From contig CAKUVB010000113.1 in NCBI GenBank assembly GCA_934693215.1, positions 1 to 5,582 of the forward strand: 5,582 bases of DNA, read 5' to 3'. The notes under the pieces are model-generated. The model made no database searches. It worked only from the letters and a program-made list of their open reading frames with translations, and was not told where the DNA came from. The translations under genes were made by a program, and so were the position numbers. Of the stretch, positions 5,053 through 5,582 are shown piece by piece (the stretch's first letter is position 1; every line of letters starts with the position of its first letter). Origin of the DNA: an uncultured Candidatus Melainabacteria bacterium. GTDB taxonomy: Bacteria > Cyanobacteriota > Vampirovibrionia > Gastranaerophilales > Gastranaerophilaceae.

Positions 5053-5582
5053 AATAATTATTTCTGCGATTATAAACTTCATTCATCAATTCATCAAAAT
5101 CTTTTTCATCAAGAGTTTCTCTTTCTAGCAACGATTTTGAAATAAATTCTAACATATCACGATTTTCTGATAATAAGTGTTTTGCGACATCATATCTTTC
5201 ATCAATAATGCGTTTAACTTCTTTATCTATATCAGCCGCAATTTCTTCTGAGAAGTTTCTTGTATGACCAAAATCACGTCCCATAAACACATGTTCTTCA
5301 GATTTGCCATAAGTTAAGTTACCCATTTTGTCACTCATACCGTATGCTGTAACCATTTTTCGTGCGATATCAGAAACTTTTTCAAGGTCATTAGATGCAC
5401 CTGTAGTTACAGAATCACTACCATATATAATTTCTTCAGCAACTCTACCACCCAATGTCATTGTAATCCTATCTAACAACTGAGATTTTTTCATTGTTAA
5501 ATAATCTTTTTCAGGCAATGTCATAGTAATACCAAGAGCCATACCTCTAGGTATAATAGAAACTTTATGTAGAGGGTCACAG
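5051..5582 (-). CDS. ftsH: ATP-dependent zinc metalloprotease FtsH, C-terminal part (gene continues past the right edge)
   Basis: The last 176 residues of FtsH, a membrane-anchored AAA+ protease that degrades misfolded membrane proteins and selected regulators. The frame is open to the edge, beginning CDPLHKVSIIPRG and continuing MALGITMTLPEKD, the standard peptidase-domain sequence. Next come SQLLDRITMTLGGRVAEEII, then TTGASNDL, whose Asp is the third zinc ligand of the family, then IARKMVTAYGMSDKMG, the FMGRDFGHTRNFSEE segment and the C-terminal helical stretch ending NEVYNRRNNY. The HEAGH zinc motif, the AAA+ ATPase module and the N-terminal membrane helices must lie outside the window. 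An internal Met at 5542 is not the real start, since conserved FtsH sequence extends upstream of it. The gene ends in TAG, directly before the RipA-like gene. Confidence 0.96.
   Translation of the reverse strand, partial: CDPLHKVSIIPRGMALGITMTLPEKDYLTMKKSQLLDRITMTLGGRVAEEIIYGSDSVTTGASNDLEKVSDIARKMVTAYGMSDKMGNLTYGKSEEHVFMGRDFGHTRNFSEEIAADIDKEVKRIIDERYDVAKHLLSENRDMLEFISKSLLERETLDEKDFDELMNEVYNRRNNY

Noticed and set aside
5540..5542. Internal ATG as the start of a short FtsH-like protein
   Set aside because: Conserved FtsH sequence (DPLHKVSIIPRG) continues in frame upstream to the window edge, so this is an internal methionine of a longer gene.

Overview
The window is AT-rich, densely coding bacterial DNA with standard-code genes. 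All genes except one regulator lie on the minus strand. The proteins are ordinary bacterial housekeeping types (FtsH, guanylate kinase, CoaBC, Nif3-like) plus a thiamine-diphosphate 2-oxo acid decarboxylase, which fits a fermentative or anaerobic lifestyle. The low GC content and gene mix would suit an uncultured gut-type lineage such as Gastranaerophilales or another AT-rich anaerobe. This is only an impression: nothing in the window fixes the phylum.

Layout, read from the right edge along the minus strand. The 3' part of ftsH (5582-5051) is followed after 14 nt by a small membrane protein resembling the RipA family (5036-4563). That pair converges on, and overlaps by 8 nt, a TrmB-type regulator on the plus strand (3752-4570). 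The regulator is divergent from a pyruvate/indolepyruvate-type decarboxylase (3663-2011). The 88-nt region between them holds a 21-bp imperfect palindrome and promoter-like -10 boxes for both directions. Downstream of the decarboxylase, tightly packed on the minus strand, come gmk (1999-1436), coaBC (1431-262) and the 5' part of a Nif3-like gene (269 to the left edge).

How the parts may work together: the TrmB-type protein is the natural candidate regulator of the divergent decarboxylase and of itself, acting through the palindrome. The gmk-coaBC-nif3 block can be fed by read-through from the decarboxylase. It also has a convincing sigma70-type promoter of its own (TTGAAA, 17-nt spacer, TAAAAT) inside the decarboxylase 3' end, placed so that gmk mRNA would have almost no leader. 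Genes that probably begin a transcript (gmk, decarboxylase, regulator) lack Shine-Dalgarno sequences. The inner operon genes (coaBC, nif3-like, RipA-like) have good ones.

The window has no non-coding stretch over 300 bases, and I saw no RNA gene, CRISPR array, insertion sequence or phage-like segment. I found no clear novel multi-gene system. The most interesting material is regulatory (the divergent control region and the gmk promoter), plus a GEG-for-GDG change in the cofactor motif of the decarboxylase.
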